Both the position numbers and the translations under genes were made by a program. From Senegalimassilia anaerobia JC110 (GTDB taxonomy: Bacteria > Actinomycetota > Coriobacteriia > Coriobacteriales > Eggerthellaceae): DNA of 64,000 nt. How positions within the stretch are numbered: the stretch's first letter is position 1; every line of letters starts with the position of its first letter. The notes beneath the pieces are model-generated. The model did not search any database and was not told the DNA's origin. It saw only the letters and a program-made list of their open reading frames with translations. Positions 63,284 to 64,000 of the stretch are shown one piece after another. The stretch spans positions 693,937-757,936 of the forward strand of contig NZ_HE611014.1 in assembly GCF_000236865.1 (NCBI RefSeq). Reading direction: 5' to 3'.

Positions 63284-64000
63284 ATGGGTAAGACCTGCAC
63301 CGAACTGTTTGAAGGCATGGACTGCACCATCATCGGCAACGCGCAAGATGAGGTTGAGGGCATCGCCTATCGAAGTGATAAAGTCAAGCCCGGCGACGCG
63401 TTCTTCTGCATCGTCGGCATGAAAACCGACGGCCACACCTTCGCCCAGGACGCCATCGACCATGGCGCGAAGGTGCTTGTGGTGGAGCGCAAGGTCTACT
63501 TGGCCGACGCCACCGACGTCACGGAGGTCGTGGTGTCCGATACGCGCAAGGCCATGGCAGAGGCATCGGCGCGCTTCTACGACGATCCGTCGCGCGCGCT
63601 TTCGCTGGTGGGCGTCACGGGCACCAACGGCAAAACCACCACCACGTATCTGGTGGAGCATATCGCCCGCGTGGCGGGCAAGCGAACGGGCGTCATCGGC
63701 ACCGTGGGCACCGTCATCGGCGATGTGCATGAGAAGTCTTCGCACACCACGCCGGAATCGCCCGACCTGCAGCATCTGCTCGCCCGTATGCGCGACGCGC
63801 GCTGCGACGTGGTGGCCATGGAAGTTTCCAGCCATGCGCTGGACCTTGAGCGCACGTACGCCGCGTCGTTCGCGGTCACGGCGTTCTCCAACCTGACGCA
63901 AGACCACCTCGATTACCATCACACCTTCGAGGCCTACTTCGAGGCGAAGGCGCGCCTGTTCGGCAAGGATTACCCTGCTCGCCGCGTCATCTGCATCGAC
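63284..64000 (+). CDS. murE: UDP-MurNAc-tripeptide synthetase MurE (3' end outside window)
   Basis: 239 codons visible from ATG 63284. The N-terminal UDP-binding domain (GIAYRSDKVKPGDAFFCIVG) and the P-loop VGVTGTNGKTTTTYLVEH plus HTTPESPDLQ and MEVSSHAL are MurE signatures. Adds the third amino acid (meso-DAP or Lys; the deciding DNPR-type motif lies beyond the window). Confidence 0.95.
   Translation, partial: MGKTCTELFEGMDCTIIGNAQDEVEGIAYRSDKVKPGDAFFCIVGMKTDGHTFAQDAIDHGAKVLVVERKVYLADATDVTEVVVSDTRKAMAEASARFYDDPSRALSLVGVTGTNGKTTTTYLVEHIARVAGKRTGVIGTVGTVIGDVHEKSSHTTPESPDLQHLLARMRDARCDVVAMEVSSHALDLERTYAASFAVTAFSNLTQDHLDYHHTFEAYFEAKARLFGKDYPARRVICID

Overview
The window looks like chromosome of a high-GC Gram-positive gut actinobacterium of the class Coriobacteriia, most likely family Eggerthellaceae. 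This is inferred from protein style and gene content (the str/S10 fragment rpsL-rpsG-fusA-rpsJ-rplC-rplD-rplW, the mraZ-rsmH-ftsL-ftsI-murE start of a dcw cluster, a single-chain Fe-S L-serine dehydratase, a DUF1846 protein). No 16S gene or database match was available.

Bases 1 to about 21,000 are one end of an integrative conjugative element (ICE). The left end lies outside the window. From left to right: a rightward module with a cell-wall hydrolase (cut by the window edge), a VirB6/TrbL-like channel protein, a large LPXTG-type adhesin and its class B sortase; a TerB-like cargo gene (7154-9091); a leftward parA-parB-mobC-relaxase operon ending in two small unknown genes (13364-9111); a degenerate YraN-like gene; small rightward genes; a tet(W) tetracycline-resistance block with its attenuator; and a leftward excisionase-integrase-RHH operon divergent from an XRE repressor. 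The tet(W) block has replaced the middle of an older restriction locus, leaving a methyltransferase-like N-terminal stub on one side and a GmrSD (DUF1524) C-terminal fragment on the other. A 16-bp operator, CGTAC-N6-GTACG, occurs at the parA promoter and three times between the excisionase and the XRE gene. This suggests one repressor controls both maintenance/mobilisation and excision. The ICE sits beside the 3' end of guaA, a known island integration hot spot, and the gap holds many copies of a TTTACTCCC motif resembling the guaA 3' end.

Bases 21,600-64,000 are core chromosome with one small insertion. guaA, uppP, an AEC transporter, the aroQ/aroF pair and pcrA come first. A low-GC islet (29.5-31.1 kb) then carries three tiny leftward genes, hairpins and a yefM-yoeB toxin-antitoxin pair. 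Next are sdaA, a 1.1-kb gene-free stretch with a 95-bp direct repeat and two strong hairpins, ppaC, a LysR regulator with a divergent PQ-loop gene, an M20 peptidase, and the str/S10 fragment, which stops at rplW with a terminator. After it come an ABC exporter with a large periplasmic-type coiled coil, a trigger-factor-like chaperone that lacks the ribosome-docking signature, L31 with a long Ala/Glu/Lys tail, a flavin reductase-rubredoxin fusion, nadK, murJ, a DUF1846 gene, pyrG, xerD and the dcw cluster, cut inside murE.

The best candidates for new biology are the TerB-like cargo protein, the shared-operator switch of the ICE, the low-GC small-protein operon, the docking-site-free trigger factor together with tailed L31, and an unusually large array of MraZ-type boxes upstream of mraZ.
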